Source: Rebecca billardiae RCC1528 (lineage: Eukaryota > Haptophyta). From it: a stretch of DNA of 64,000 bases. A program made the translations under genes and the position numbers. The first letter of the stretch is position 1. Every line of letters begins with the position of its first letter. The stretch lies in NCBI GenBank assembly GCA_965240325.2, contig OZ251240.1:620001-684000 (forward strand). Direction: 5' to 3'. The notes under the pieces were generated by a model. The model was not told the origin of the DNA, did not search any database, and saw nothing but the letters and a program-made list of their open reading frames with translations. This document shows, in pieces, positions 41,279 through 50,760 of this stretch.

Positions 41279-43078
41279 AGCGCTCGCGCGGCCGTCGGCC
41301 GCCGCGCCCGCGCGCGCCGCTGGCGAGCCGGCGCCGGCGCTGAACCGCCCGCGCGCGGCCGGCGAAGCGCCGGCGCTCGCGCCGCCGCCGATGCCGCCGC
41401 TCTCCAGCCGCCACACCACGATCATCGCGTCCCCCGCGAACTTGGAGATGTCGCCGCCGTGCGCGTCGATCATGTCGACAATGTGCCCAAAGTATTGCGA
41501 GAGCGCATCTGAGAGCACCTCCGCGCCCGACGCGCCGTGCGTGTGCGCGAGCGCGGTGGTGAGCTTGGTGAAGCCCGAGACGTCGACCATCGCGACGACC
41601 GCGCGGATCTCGCGCACCATGCACCGCTCCGCGCCCGCCTCCGCCTCCGCCGGCGCGCTCGGCGCGCGCGCCGCCTCCTCCGCCTCGCCGCCCGCGTTCA
41701 GAAGCTCGAGCGCGCGCGGCACGCTCGTCGCGAGCGCGTGGTCGAGCGCGTACGTCGGCACGAAGCGCGCGAGGTAGGAGCAGCGCGCGCCGGCGGTGGC
41801 GAGCTGGTACGGGATGGACTTGAGCTTGGAGACGAGCCCCGGGATCCGCGCGCTCAGCGCGTCCACCGCCGACGCCTCGCAGCACAGCAGCTGCGTGTCG
41901 GCCGTGGCCAGCAGAACCGCACTCGCGCGCGCACGCCAGCCGGGCGGGATCATGGACAGCTGGCCGAAGAAGGTGCCCGGCGCGTACTGCGCGTAGAAGG
42001 AGGGCTCGGCGCTGAGCCGCACCTCGCCCGAGAGCAGGAAGTACACGAGCTCGCCGTACGCGCGCTCGGGGAACAGCGCCGCGCCGCGCACCACGCGCGC
42101 GTAGCTCAGCAGCGGCGCGAGCGCGCTCTCGAGTCCGTGCACCTCCGCCACGTCCTTGAACCCCACCCACTGCCGGGCGAGCCGCTCGATCATGGACATG
42201 CGCAGCACGCGGCGCACGCCGGGGAACTCGCGCTTCATCTCGAGGCACATCGGCCCGTCGATGCGCAGCGCGGTGCACCTGCCGCGCGCGCGCACGGCGA
42301 CGGTGTACCGGCAGTCGAACACCTCGAGCATGCACGCCTCGCCCACGATCGTGCCCGCGCCCTTCGTGCGCAGCAGCTTGGGCGGCGTGGCGAGGTCGTA
42401 GATCGCGACGAGGCCGGAGGTGACGATGTACATGCTCGTCGCCACGCCGCTCAGCGTGAGCAGGCCGTCGCCGTCCTCGAAGCCCACATTCACCGCGCAG
42501 CGCCCGAGCCACTCGGCCCACGCGCGCCGCTCCGCGTCCGGCACCGCGGTCGGTGGGAACGTCGAGTGGAGGTGGCGCTCGAGGCCGTCGGCGAGCAGCC
42601 GCGCGCGCTCGGCGGCGACGTGCGCGATCAGCTTCGCGAGCGCAGCGTCGCCTGTCTCGCCCATCAGCCCGCGCCACGCCGGCTCGTGCACGCCCACGAG
42701 CGCGATGCGCGCTTCGGTCAGCGCGGTCGCGCTCGTGCGTGCGAGCGCAGCAGAGTCGAGCGCGACGAGCGGCTCGATGCCAAACGCGCTCGCGCTCGAG
42801 CTCGCATCGACGTCTTGCACGTGATACTCCCCCAGGTGCACGCGTGCGCTGCCCGAGAGGAGCAACGCGACGTCGCGCACAGGCTGGCCCGCCGACACCA
42901 GCACGTCACCCGCGCGCACGAGACGCACGCGAATCGCGCTCGGTGCGGCGGCGTCGGGCGAGTTGGTCGCGGGCTGGGTCGCCGCGAGCCAGTTGTGCAG
43001 CGACTCGCCCAGAGGCGCGTGCTCGTCCATCACCAGCGCCGCTGGGGCCTCCAGTGGCGCGCTGACGGGCTGGCGCAT
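32632..43078 (-). CDS. Giant soluble-adenylyl-cyclase-type (ADCY10-like) protein with N-terminal cNMP-binding-like domains, 3 exons
   Basis: Exons 43078-35504 (7.6 kb), 35354-35040 and 34659-32632 join in phase 0 to 3,305 aa (donors GTGCGC and GTGCGT, acceptors CAG). In order: at least two cyclic-nucleotide-binding-like modules (GTIVGEACML about residue 240; GELVYFLLSGEVRLS about 345 and GTFFGQLSMIPP about 365). Class III cyclase domain 1 follows (VVAMVDVSGFTKLTT about 497; GGDISKFAGDAMIVVW about 545, supplying the two metal-binding Asp). Cyclase domain 2 has DDKGTHFLCAFGL (about 975) and VFCGPVGGKQRCEFT with GPTVNLSARL. Then an NTPase with Walker A LVLGEAGTGKSAI (about 1216) and a LLLLVDDAHQL-type Walker B, and a long helical TPR-like C-terminal region through exons 2 and 3. 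C1-C2-NTPase-TPR order and the KFAGDA motif are those of bicarbonate-sensitive sAC; the cNBD modules are additional. Long Gly/Ala/Ser low-complexity inserts separate domains. Start: ATG 43078 (MRQPVSAPLEAP) preferred; the frame is open to 43420. Confidence 0.85.
34205..34285 (-). repeat. 15-bp coding tandem repeat in cyclase exon 3
   Basis: Units of GCGCCGTCCGCGCCC-type sequence, repeated about five times on the plus strand, encode GADGA repeats in the TPR-like C-terminal region. Length is a multiple of three. Confidence 0.85.
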
Positions 43079-43496
43079 GCGCTCCGCGCGGACGAGCGTC
43101 TCTGTGGCCCCGCCGTGCAGGCCACAAACTTCGTTCGCGCCCTTCGGGGGGTCCGCTGCAGTACGAGTTAGAGTCCTGAAGAACCACCCTGCTGCTGAAC
43201 AAGTCCTGCCACTGGGTCCTACACTGGTTCCGGTACAACACCGTCTCGTCAATCTGGTGGTACCTGTTTGAGTTGAGAAGCGGGTAAAAAGACGACAGTG
43301 GGTGATGAGGAATCCACTACACAGCCTTGTTTGGGATTCGGGAATCGTTCGCATCTTCTGTCGAAACCTACCATCATCAACGAAGTCATCAGCCAATCGT
43401 AGTGCAGAAACTTGCATCAAATTGCATCGCGGTCACACGGGCGTCGAGAGTTCGAGACCGTGCTGCACGAAGCTGTCCGCGACCGTCTCCGCGACC
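43079..43496. promoter_or_regulatory. Putative bidirectional promoter (sAC-like cyclase / lectin-TIR-like receptor)
   Basis: 418 bp separate the chosen head-to-head starts of the two largest signalling proteins in the window. Open frames from both genes extend into this gap, so untranslated leaders or alternative starts are possible. The AT content is higher than in the coding flanks (about 43150-43430), as expected for a promoter. Confidence 0.4.
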
Positions 43497-45899
43497 ATGT
43501 CGCAGGCGAACGAGCAGGGGTGGCGGACTGTGCGCGAGCAGCTCAGCGACGTGCGGCGTGCGGCGCGCAAGCGTCGGATTCTGCTCTCTGGGCCGCCCCT
43601 CGCGATCAGCTTGGTCCTCCTCACCGTTGGTGCCGTGCTGATCGTTGAATCGCTCACGGTTTTGATGAGCGCGCTCTGGATCGCGGGAGCGATGATGATT
43701 GCATTGTCGCTGCCGCTCGTGCTCCTGGCGCTGCTCCCGTCCGACAGCCGCGCCATCAAGTTTGCTGGCACCGCTATCAGCACCGCCGCTCTGATCCTCG
43801 GGTTCTATTGCCTCGGCCTGGCCCGGCTGGCGGCCGCGGCCTTCCGTACGCCCGCATGCAGCGCGACCGACCCGATCTACTCGGACTTCTTGCAGTATCT
43901 GGTGGTCGGGTGCTCGTGGATCGTTCTGAGCGCCTACGGCTTGTACAGCGTCGCGCAGGCGTTCCGTGGCCGGCTCTGGCCGAGCGCGCTCGGGCTGCGC
44001 CTCCACCGCATGCTGGGGATCGGGAACCTTGGCTTTGGCGCCGTCATCCTGTGGGGGACGGTGCAGCTCGTCCTGCGCTCGCCGCCCGTGTTCCGCACGG
44101 TGCACTTCGTGGGCAACGTCGTGCTGGGCACGTACGTCTCCGCGATCGGCGCGCTCGAGCTCACCAACGACGTGCGCGCGCGCCTGCACGGCTGGCTCGC
44201 CGAGCGCGGCGAGTTGATGTCCTCCGCCGCCGCGATTGCGGCGATGCTGCACAGCGAGGGCATCGAGGAGGTGCTGACGGGCGCGGCGTCGCGGATGCGC
44301 TGCGTGCGCGTGGACGCGCTCAAGCCGGACGACCTCCGCCGCAACGTCTACGCCCTCTCCACGCCCGCGCGCTTCGCCGACGTCGACGCGTTCATCACGC
44401 ACTCGCACCACGATCCACCCGCGCCCAAGTGGGCGGCGCTGCAGGCGTGGCGGCGGCAGTTTGTGCACACGCACGGCCGCGAGCCGACGGTGTGGCTCGA
44501 CACGTGCTGCATCGCGGTGGCGGAGGCGTGGACCGACGTTGCCAACCTGCCCTGCTACATCGCCGGCTGTAACGAGCTCGTCATCCTCGCCGGCCCCTCC
44601 TTCCTCTCGCGCATGTGGACGACGGTCGAGGTGTTCTGCTACACACACATGCGCGGCGCGACCGAGTCGATCACGCTGTACGAGCTGCCCGGCTTCGAGC
44701 GCGAGCGGGCGAGCGCGTCGTATGACGCGCACGCGTGCGTCGCCTCGCGCCGCGAGGACTACTTCCGACTGCTCGCGTGCATCGAGTCCGCGTGCGACGG
44801 CGGGATCGACGCGTTCAACTCTGAGATGCGAAGCCTGCTGCTGTCCGTGCCCGCTCGGCGCGCGGTCGCCGCCGCGGATGGCGGCGCTCCCGGGCCGTCT
44901 CGGCTGACGGCGGACGTCGCGCCGTTCGACGGCATCGTCCAGGTGGACCCCACTGCCGCCGACAACGGGGCCCAGCCCGAGCTCGAAAGCGGCGTCGCCG
45001 AGTTCGTGGTGCAGCCAGTGCCATCCGCGGGCGTCGCGCAGCAGCAGGCGGGCGGCGGCGGGCGAGCCGCCGCGCCGCAGCCGCGCGAGCTGGGGCTGTG
45101 GCGGCTCGTGCTGCACCGCCTGGCGGGGCGGCTGCCAGGGCGGGCGCGGCGGGCGCGTGGCGGTGACGACCATCTTGGCGCATCGCGCACCCGGGCACGC
45201 GTGGCCCGCCCTCCCGGCCCAGCCGCAGCTCAGGGCCGTTGCTCCCCGCGGGCGCGCGGCGTGGGCATCGCCCTCGTCGCTGCGTACGCCGTCGCCCTGG
45301 TGAGCGTGCTGGTGTGGGCGACCGCGCCCGCCGAGGCGGATTGCCGCGCGTGCGTGGCGTTCCTCGAGGAGCAGCTGCCGTCTGGCGGCGCGCGAGCCGG
45401 CGCGTGGCTCGCGCCCTCCTTCGCCAACCGCACGTCCGAGTACCCAAGTGAGTACCTCTTCTCGGGGCTGGGCGGATCGGCGCGCGCGGGCGAGAGCTCG
45501 TGGGGCGGCGCGCTGCGCGCATGCAGGGAGGAGGGCGGTAGCCTCGTCGCCATCGGCAGCGCCATCGAGGACCGCTTCGTGTACTGCGTGCAGCGCGTTG
45601 CGGCGTATGGCGCGTGGATTGGGTACACGCGTGCACGCCACGCCGATGCCACAGCCGGTGGCTGGGTGTGGGCGCGCGGCGCGCCGCTCGGTGGCAGCGG
45701 TGGAGGCACGCCAGCCTACCGCAACTGGGCGGAGGGCGAGCCCGCTGCAGACGGCGCGTGCGCGATCATCGGTGGGCAGCACCACGGCTGGTCAGCCGTG
45801 CAGTGCACTGCGCCTGCGCGCACATACTCCGACCTGCGCGCCTATGTGTGCGAGCGCGCGGCGCGGCCTGCACGTCGTCCCCCATCCTCGAGTGATTGA
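43497..45899 (+). CDS. Multi-pass membrane protein with TIR-like domain and C-terminal C-type lectin domain
   Basis: 800 aa, single open frame from ATG 43497. Residues about 28-225 contain five or six hydrophobic helices (e.g. AISLVLLTVGAVLIV, ALSLPLVLLALL, TAALILGFYCLGLA, IVLSAYGLYSV). Residues about 290-390 form a TIR/HET-like domain: DVDAFITHSHHD, PTVWLDTCCIAV, CNELVILAGPSFLSRMWTTV and EVFCYTH. A Pro/Gly/Arg-rich linker leads to one more TM helix (GVGIALVAAYAVALVSVLVW, about 588-610), then a C-type lectin domain (about 615-785) with GGWVWARGAPLG, YRNWAEGEPAADGACAII, WSAVQCTA and the closing AYVCE. The EPx-type loop is present as GEP, so Ca-dependent sugar binding is possible but the selectivity is unpredictable. 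Topology would put the TIR-like domain in the cytosol and the lectin outside, i.e. a receptor-like layout. A small intron within 45160-45240 cannot be excluded. Confidence 0.78.
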   Translation: MSQANEQGWRTVREQLSDVRRAARKRRILLSGPPLAISLVLLTVGAVLIVESLTVLMSALWIAGAMMIALSLPLVLLALLPSDSRAIKFAGTAISTAALILGFYCLGLARLAAAAFRTPACSATDPIYSDFLQYLVVGCSWIVLSAYGLYSVAQAFRGRLWPSALGLRLHRMLGIGNLGFGAVILWGTVQLVLRSPPVFRTVHFVGNVVLGTYVSAIGALELTNDVRARLHGWLAERGELMSSAAAIAAMLHSEGIEEVLTGAASRMRCVRVDALKPDDLRRNVYALSTPARFADVDAFITHSHHDPPAPKWAALQAWRRQFVHTHGREPTVWLDTCCIAVAEAWTDVANLPCYIAGCNELVILAGPSFLSRMWTTVEVFCYTHMRGATESITLYELPGFERERASASYDAHACVASRREDYFRLLACIESACDGGIDAFNSEMRSLLLSVPARRAVAAADGGAPGPSRLTADVAPFDGIVQVDPTAADNGAQPELESGVAEFVVQPVPSAGVAQQQAGGGGRAAAPQPRELGLWRLVLHRLAGRLPGRARRARGGDDHLGASRTRARVARPPGPAAAQGRCSPRARGVGIALVAAYAVALVSVLVWATAPAEADCRACVAFLEEQLPSGGARAGAWLAPSFANRTSEYPSEYLFSGLGGSARAGESSWGGALRACREEGGSLVAIGSAIEDRFVYCVQRVAAYGAWIGYTRARHADATAGGWVWARGAPLGGSGGGTPAYRNWAEGEPAADGACAIIGGQHHGWSAVQCTAPARTYSDLRAYVCERAARPARRPPSSSD

Positions 45900-46258
45900 T
45901 TATTCAGTTTACTTTATATATAATATATATATATATATATACTCCATCCAGATGCAACGAGGAGGCGAGGCACATGCCGCGGGCAGGGCGGAGGAGCCAC
46001 GCCGTCCCCGGGACCACCCCTGCAGGCACCCCGCCACATCATCTGATCATGCCTTGAGAACTTGAGATCGATCTCGCGGAACTTATAATTAATTTAGGGT
46101 AATTTAGGCGGATGATCGGCTATGATATAGTTATAATTGATACTGTCTCTGCTGCTTTTTCTTGATGATCCGAGCTCGATCTCTCTCATCAGTCACTCTA
46201 CTCTCTATTATGAGTCTCTAACTCTCGTCTCTCTCTACTCTCTCGCTCTCTCTCTCTC

Positions 46259-46307
<49 letters not shown>

Positions 46308-46500
46308 CTAATTATTACTCTCTATGCGTCTATAAAGTATAATGCTAGCTGCTAGTTAATATAGTTACCATTCAGGCGGGCATTGCCGGGTTGCACCCGG
46401 CAATGCTGCATTCACCCCGGTCCTACCGGAATGCAGGGCTCGCCCCGCTGGCCGCTCCGTGACCGTCAGCGCCGCGCGCCACACAGGCCACCACGACTTC
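45900..46500. other. Spacer with TA and CT microsatellites
   Basis: Holds (TA)n at 45917-45942, AT-rich sequence to 46140, and a long CT-rich tract (about 46200-46310) with a pure (CT)n core at 46261-46301. No gene is supported; frames here are translated microsatellites. Confidence 0.7.
46380..46406. other. 12-bp perfect hairpin
   Basis: GCATTGCCGGGT, TGC loop, then the exact reverse complement. A second stem follows (CTGCATTC...GAATGCAG, 46406-46434). The GCATTGC/GCAATGC core is shared with the hairpin at 6201-6231, suggesting related element termini. Confidence 0.8.
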
Positions 46501-48415
46501 ATTATCATCAATACTGCTGCACGCATGATGGTAGTGACAGAGTACTGGCGGTACTGCTGCGCGCATGGTATGGTACTGCTGGGCGCGTGGTATGGCACTC
46601 ACATGGTCGTATGGTATGGTACTGCTGCACGCATGATGGTATGGTACTGCTGCGCGCATGGTAGCAGTATGGTAAGTACTGCTGCGCGCATGGTATGGTA
46701 CTGCCACGTGCATGGTACAGTATGGTACTGCTGCACGCATGTTGGTATGGTACTGGCGGTACTGCTGCGCGCATGGTATGGCACTGCTGTGCGCATGGTA
46801 TGGTACTGCTGCGTGCATGGTATGGTACTGCTGCACGCAAGAAACAAACAAGCGCGCAGGTGGTGGGAGCCAAGCAAGCAGACGCAAGCGCGCAGGTGGT
46901 GGGAGAAGCAAGCGCGCAGGTGGTGGGAGTGCTCGCAGGTGGTGGGAGAAGCAAGAACCAGCAGCTCGAAGCAGCAGGCACTCCGATGCGGCACCTCCCG
47001 AAGCTGCTGCATCCTTCTGACCGCCCGCGGTTTGCAGACGAAGCGTGGCCGCGACTACGAGCCGCACGCGCACGCGGTGCGCGCAGCGGTCATGGCGCTG
47101 GGTCCGGCGAGCAGCCGGGGTGAGGTTCAGGTACGAGGGGCACACACTATTCCGCATGCGCCTTGGCACCGACCACGCGCCGCATCCACTGGGAGATCTG
47201 CGGCCGCAAGAAGCGCGCGCCTTGGCGAGGGCGAAGCATCGTAGACCCGCCACCCGCCTGCGCAGTGCTTCCGCACCGCCGGCCGGGGCGGTCCGGCACT
47301 GCTTGCTTGGTATTTGTCCGGCTTCCTCAGCTCATACATCATCAGTCCTCACTCCTTCACCGATCACTGCGCACCGATCTCATGAAGGGAGCGAGCAACG
47401 GAGGAAGCTGAAGCACCTTCACAGGTCCTTGCTCTCTTGAAACAGTGAGGAACCGGAAGCAACCGAGAGGAAGCTGAACTGAGGAACCTTCACAGGTCCT
47501 TGCTCTCTCCGCAGCTTCATACTGTACGGTGTACCATGCACACAGCAGTACCATTGCCATACCGCATGCGCGCAGCAGTACCATACCATGCTCGCAGCTG
47601 AGTACCATACCATCATGCGCGCAGCAGTACGGCCATCATGCGTGCAGCAGTACCATACTACCATGCGCACAGCAGTACCATACCATGTGCGCAGCAGTAC
47701 CATACCATGCGCGCAGCAGTACCATACCATCATGCACGCAGCAGTACCATACGACCATGCTTGCAGCGCAGTACCATACCATGCGTGCAGCAGTACCATC
47801 CCTACCATGCGTGCAGTAGTGCCATATGGTACTGCCGGCACACATGGTATGGACTATGGTACTGCTGGGCGCATGGTATCCATGGCACTCACATGGCATG
47901 GTATGGCACCGCTGTGCACATGGTATGGTACTGCTGCAAGCATGGTAGTATGGTACTGCTGCACGCATGATGGTATGGTACTGCTGCTCGCATGGTATGG
48001 TACTGCGGCGCGCATGGTATGGTACTGCTGCGCGCACTGTAGTGTGGTACTGCTCGCTCGGTGTGCATGGTATATGGTACTGCATGGTATGTTATGGCCT
48101 ACTGCTGCGCGCATGGTATGGTACTGCTGCATGCATGGTAGGTACTGCTGCGCACATGATGGTATGGTACTGCTGCGCGCATGGTATGGTACTGCTGTGC
48201 GCATGATGGCGGTATGGTACTGCTGCACACATGGTGGTATGTACTGCTGCTGCGCGCATGGTATGGTACCGTGCCGCGCGGCATGGTATGATACTGCTGC
48301 ACGCATGATGGTATGGTACTGGCGGTACTGCTGCGCGCATGGTATGGCACTGCTGTGCGCATGGTATGGTACTGCTGCGTGCATGGTATGGTACTGCTGC
48401 ACGCAAGAAACAAGC
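46500..48415. repeat. ~22-bp minisatellite in two orientations
   Basis: Units related to TATGGTACTGCTGCGCGCATGG run forward in 46510-46850 and 47825-48415. They run as the reverse complement (ACCATACCATGCGCGCAGCAGT) in 47530-47820. The inverted blocks meet near 47825 (GTGCCATATGGTACTGCC), forming a large imperfect palindrome. Single-base and small-indel variants are frequent. No gene is supported inside. Confidence 0.9.
46918..47395 (+). repeat. Segmental duplication, copy 1
   Basis: About 480 bp beginning near AGGTGGTGGGAGTGCTCGCA. It is repeated with a few small indels at 48488-48963, 1.57 kb away, so the minisatellite and this block were duplicated together. Encodes nothing recognised. 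Confidence 0.88.
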
Positions 48416-48487
48416 GCGCAGGTGGCGGGACGGCCAAGCAAGCAGACGCAAGCGCGCAGGAGTGGTGGGAGAAGCAAGCGCGCAGGT

Positions 48488-48963
48488 GGTGGGAGTGCTC
48501 GCAGGTGGTGGGAGAAGCAAGAACCAGCAGCTCGAAGCAGCAGGCACTCCGATGCGGCACCTCCCGAAGCTGCTGCATCCTTCTGACCGCCCGCGGTTTG
48601 CCACGAAGCGTCCGCAGACTCGGCGAGCCGCACGCGCACGCGGTGCGCGCAGCGGTCATGGCGCTGGGTCCGGCGAGCAGCCGGGGTGAGGTTCAGGTAC
48701 GAGGGGCGCACACTATTCCGCATGCGCCTTGGCACCGACCACGCGCCGCATCCACTGGGAGATCTGCGGCCGCAAGAAGCGCGCGCCTTGGCGAGGGCGC
48801 CACGAAGCATCCGGTAGACCCGCCTGCGCAGTGCTTCCGCACCGCCGGCCGGGGCGGCCCGGCACTGCTTGCTTGGTGTTTGTCCGGCTTCCTCAGCTCA
48901 TACATCATCAGTCCTCACTCCTTCACCGATCACTGCGCACCGATCTCATGAAGGGAGCGAGCA
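48488..48963 (+). repeat. Segmental duplication, copy 2
   Basis: Second copy of 46918-47395. Differences include replacement around 48602-48624 and a small insertion near 48802. Its last ~110 bp are the founder-like unit of the tandem array that follows. Confidence 0.88.
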
Positions 48964-49680
48964 ACTGATGTAAGCACCTTCACGGGTGTAAGCACCTTCA
49001 CGGGTCCTTGCTCTCTTGTAGTGATATGAACCGTGGCGGTCCGGCACTGCTTGCTTGGTGTTTGTCCGGCTTCCTCAGCTCATACATCATCAGTCCTCAC
49101 TCCTTCACCGCGATCACTGCGCACCGATCTCATGAAGGGAGCGAGCAACTGATGTAAGCACCTTCACGGGTCCTGCTCTCTTGCCGAACCGTGGCGGTCC
49201 GGCACTGCTTGCTTGGTGTTTGTCCGGCTTCCTCAGCTCATACATCATCAGTCCTCACTCCTTCACCGATCACTGCGCACCGATCTCATGAAGGCAGCGA
49301 GCAACTGATGTAAGCACCTTCACGGGTGTAAGCACCTTCACGGGTCCTTGCTCTCTTGCCGTGAACCGTGGCGGTCCGGCACTGCTTGCTTGGTGTTTGT
49401 CCGGCTTCCTCAGCTCATACATCATCAGTCCTCACTCCTTCACCGCGATCACTGCGCACCGATCTCATGAAGGGAGCGAGCAACTGATGTAAGCACCTTC
49501 ACGGGTCCTGCTCTCTTGCCGAACCGTGGCGGTCCGGCACTGCTTGCTTGGTGTTTGTCCGGCTTCCTCAGCTCATACATCATCAGTCCTCACTCCTTCA
49601 CCGATCACTGCGCACCGATCTCATGAAGGGAGCGAGCAACTGATGTAAGCACCTTCACGGGTCCTTGCTCTCTTGCCGAA
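48857..49680 (+). repeat. Tandem array with alternating 158- and ~180-bp units (dimeric higher-order repeat)
   Basis: The word GGCACTGCTTGCTTGG recurs at 48861, 49043, 49201, 49378 and 49536, giving spacings of 182, 158, 177 and 158 bp. Long units carry a duplicated GTAAGCACCTTCACGG-type segment, and short units one copy. The alternation gives a ~335-bp dimer. A further unit end lies at about 47297 in segmental copy 1. Non-coding. Confidence 0.9.
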
Positions 49681-49742
49681 CCGTGAGGAACGAGCCGGTG
49701 GAGCAAGGGCGGTCAGGGCTGCTAACTCCCAGTGCCGCGAGT

Positions 49743-50760
49743 GAGAGGAGGTTGGGTATCGATCAACTCGTGCGCCCTCGCGGCGCAGCGGCTATGTCTC
49801 CTGGGGCGCCGCCCTGGAGGGCGCGTGGGGTGCGCACGCCGCGTGCTCCTGCGCCCGCGGCAGCGGGCGCGGACACGGCGCGCGTGGTTGGTCGCATGCT
49901 AGACAGCACGTAGTACCCCCCCACGCCGCGCGCCGCGCTCGCCGGCGCCCTCGCCGTGCCTCAGGCCAGCCCGCGCCCGCGCGCCGCACCAAGATCCAGT
50001 TGTAGCCACGCGCCAGCCGCCGGCGCGCGCGCGGTGTGCGGTGCGGTCGGCGCGGGGCGGGCGCGCGCCCGGGGCGAGGCTCGTGTACGATCGGCGCGCG
50101 CCATGCCGCCACGCGTCGCCGAACACGAGCTTGATCACGTTCCACGCGGCTGCTGATGGGTGCTCGTCGAGCATTCCTCAGCCATCAGAAATGAGCTTGG
50201 ACAAGCGGCTGTGAGCGCGTCAGTGCGAGGAATGCGACGACTTGGGGACTCTTGCGCCATCATAGGATGCCAATCGTTCACACATCAGTGGTCTGCGCAT
50301 GTCTATCGCGCTTCGCTGCCTTCCCGTGATCGTCTCAACATGAGCATTTTCAAACTTGGCCAATGCACACTCGACAGCATGAAAACGCGTGCGCCGACCC
50401 ATGCGGGCGCCAGCGTGGCGGCGCGTGGCGGCATGGCGCGCGCCGATCGTACACGAGCCTCGCCCCGGGCGCGCGCCCGCCCCGCGCCGACCGCACCGCG
50501 CACCGCGCGCGCGCTGGCGGCTGGCGCGTGGCCACGGCTGGCTCTTGGTGCGGCGCGCGGGCGCGGGCTGGCCTGAGGCACGGCGAGGGCGCCGGCGAGC
50601 GCGGCGCGCGGCGTGGGAGGGCACTACGTGCTGTCTAGCATGCGACCAACCACGCGCGCCGTGTCCGCGCCCGCTGCCGCGGGCGCAGGAGCACGCGGCG
50701 TGCGCACCCCACGCGCCCTCCAGGGCGGCGCCCCAGGAGATCGATACCCAACCTCCTCTC
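49743..50760. mobile_element. Foldback-type element with ~350-bp inverted arms
   Basis: Arms 49743-50120 and 50417-50760 are near-perfect reverse complements; the 34-bp length difference is one insertion at about 49765-49798 in the left arm. Outer ends read GAGAGGAGGTTGGGTATCGATC. The ~296-bp spacer (50121-50416) has no coding signal. Long TIRs with a short middle are typical of Foldback or MULE-like MITE elements. I see no target-site duplication. Superfamily unknown. Confidence 0.75.

Noticed and set aside
38649-41777. 1,042-aa plus-strand open frame opposite the cyclase gene
   Set aside because: Antisense shadow created by the GC-rich minus-strand cyclase exon. It is composed of Ser/Pro/Ala runs and has no domain.
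46137-46355. 72-aa Ser/Leu-rich open frame
   Set aside because: A translated (CT)n microsatellite.
46423-48951. Several 140-330-aa open frames (Tyr/Cys/Trp/Ala-rich repeats) on both strands
   Set aside because: Translations of the 22-bp minisatellite in multiple frames. Unit length is not a multiple of three and no non-repetitive sequence is conserved.
48857-49680. Possible CRISPR-like array
   Set aside because: Units are 158-180 bp, contiguous and without unique spacers, in a eukaryotic genome. It is a satellite.
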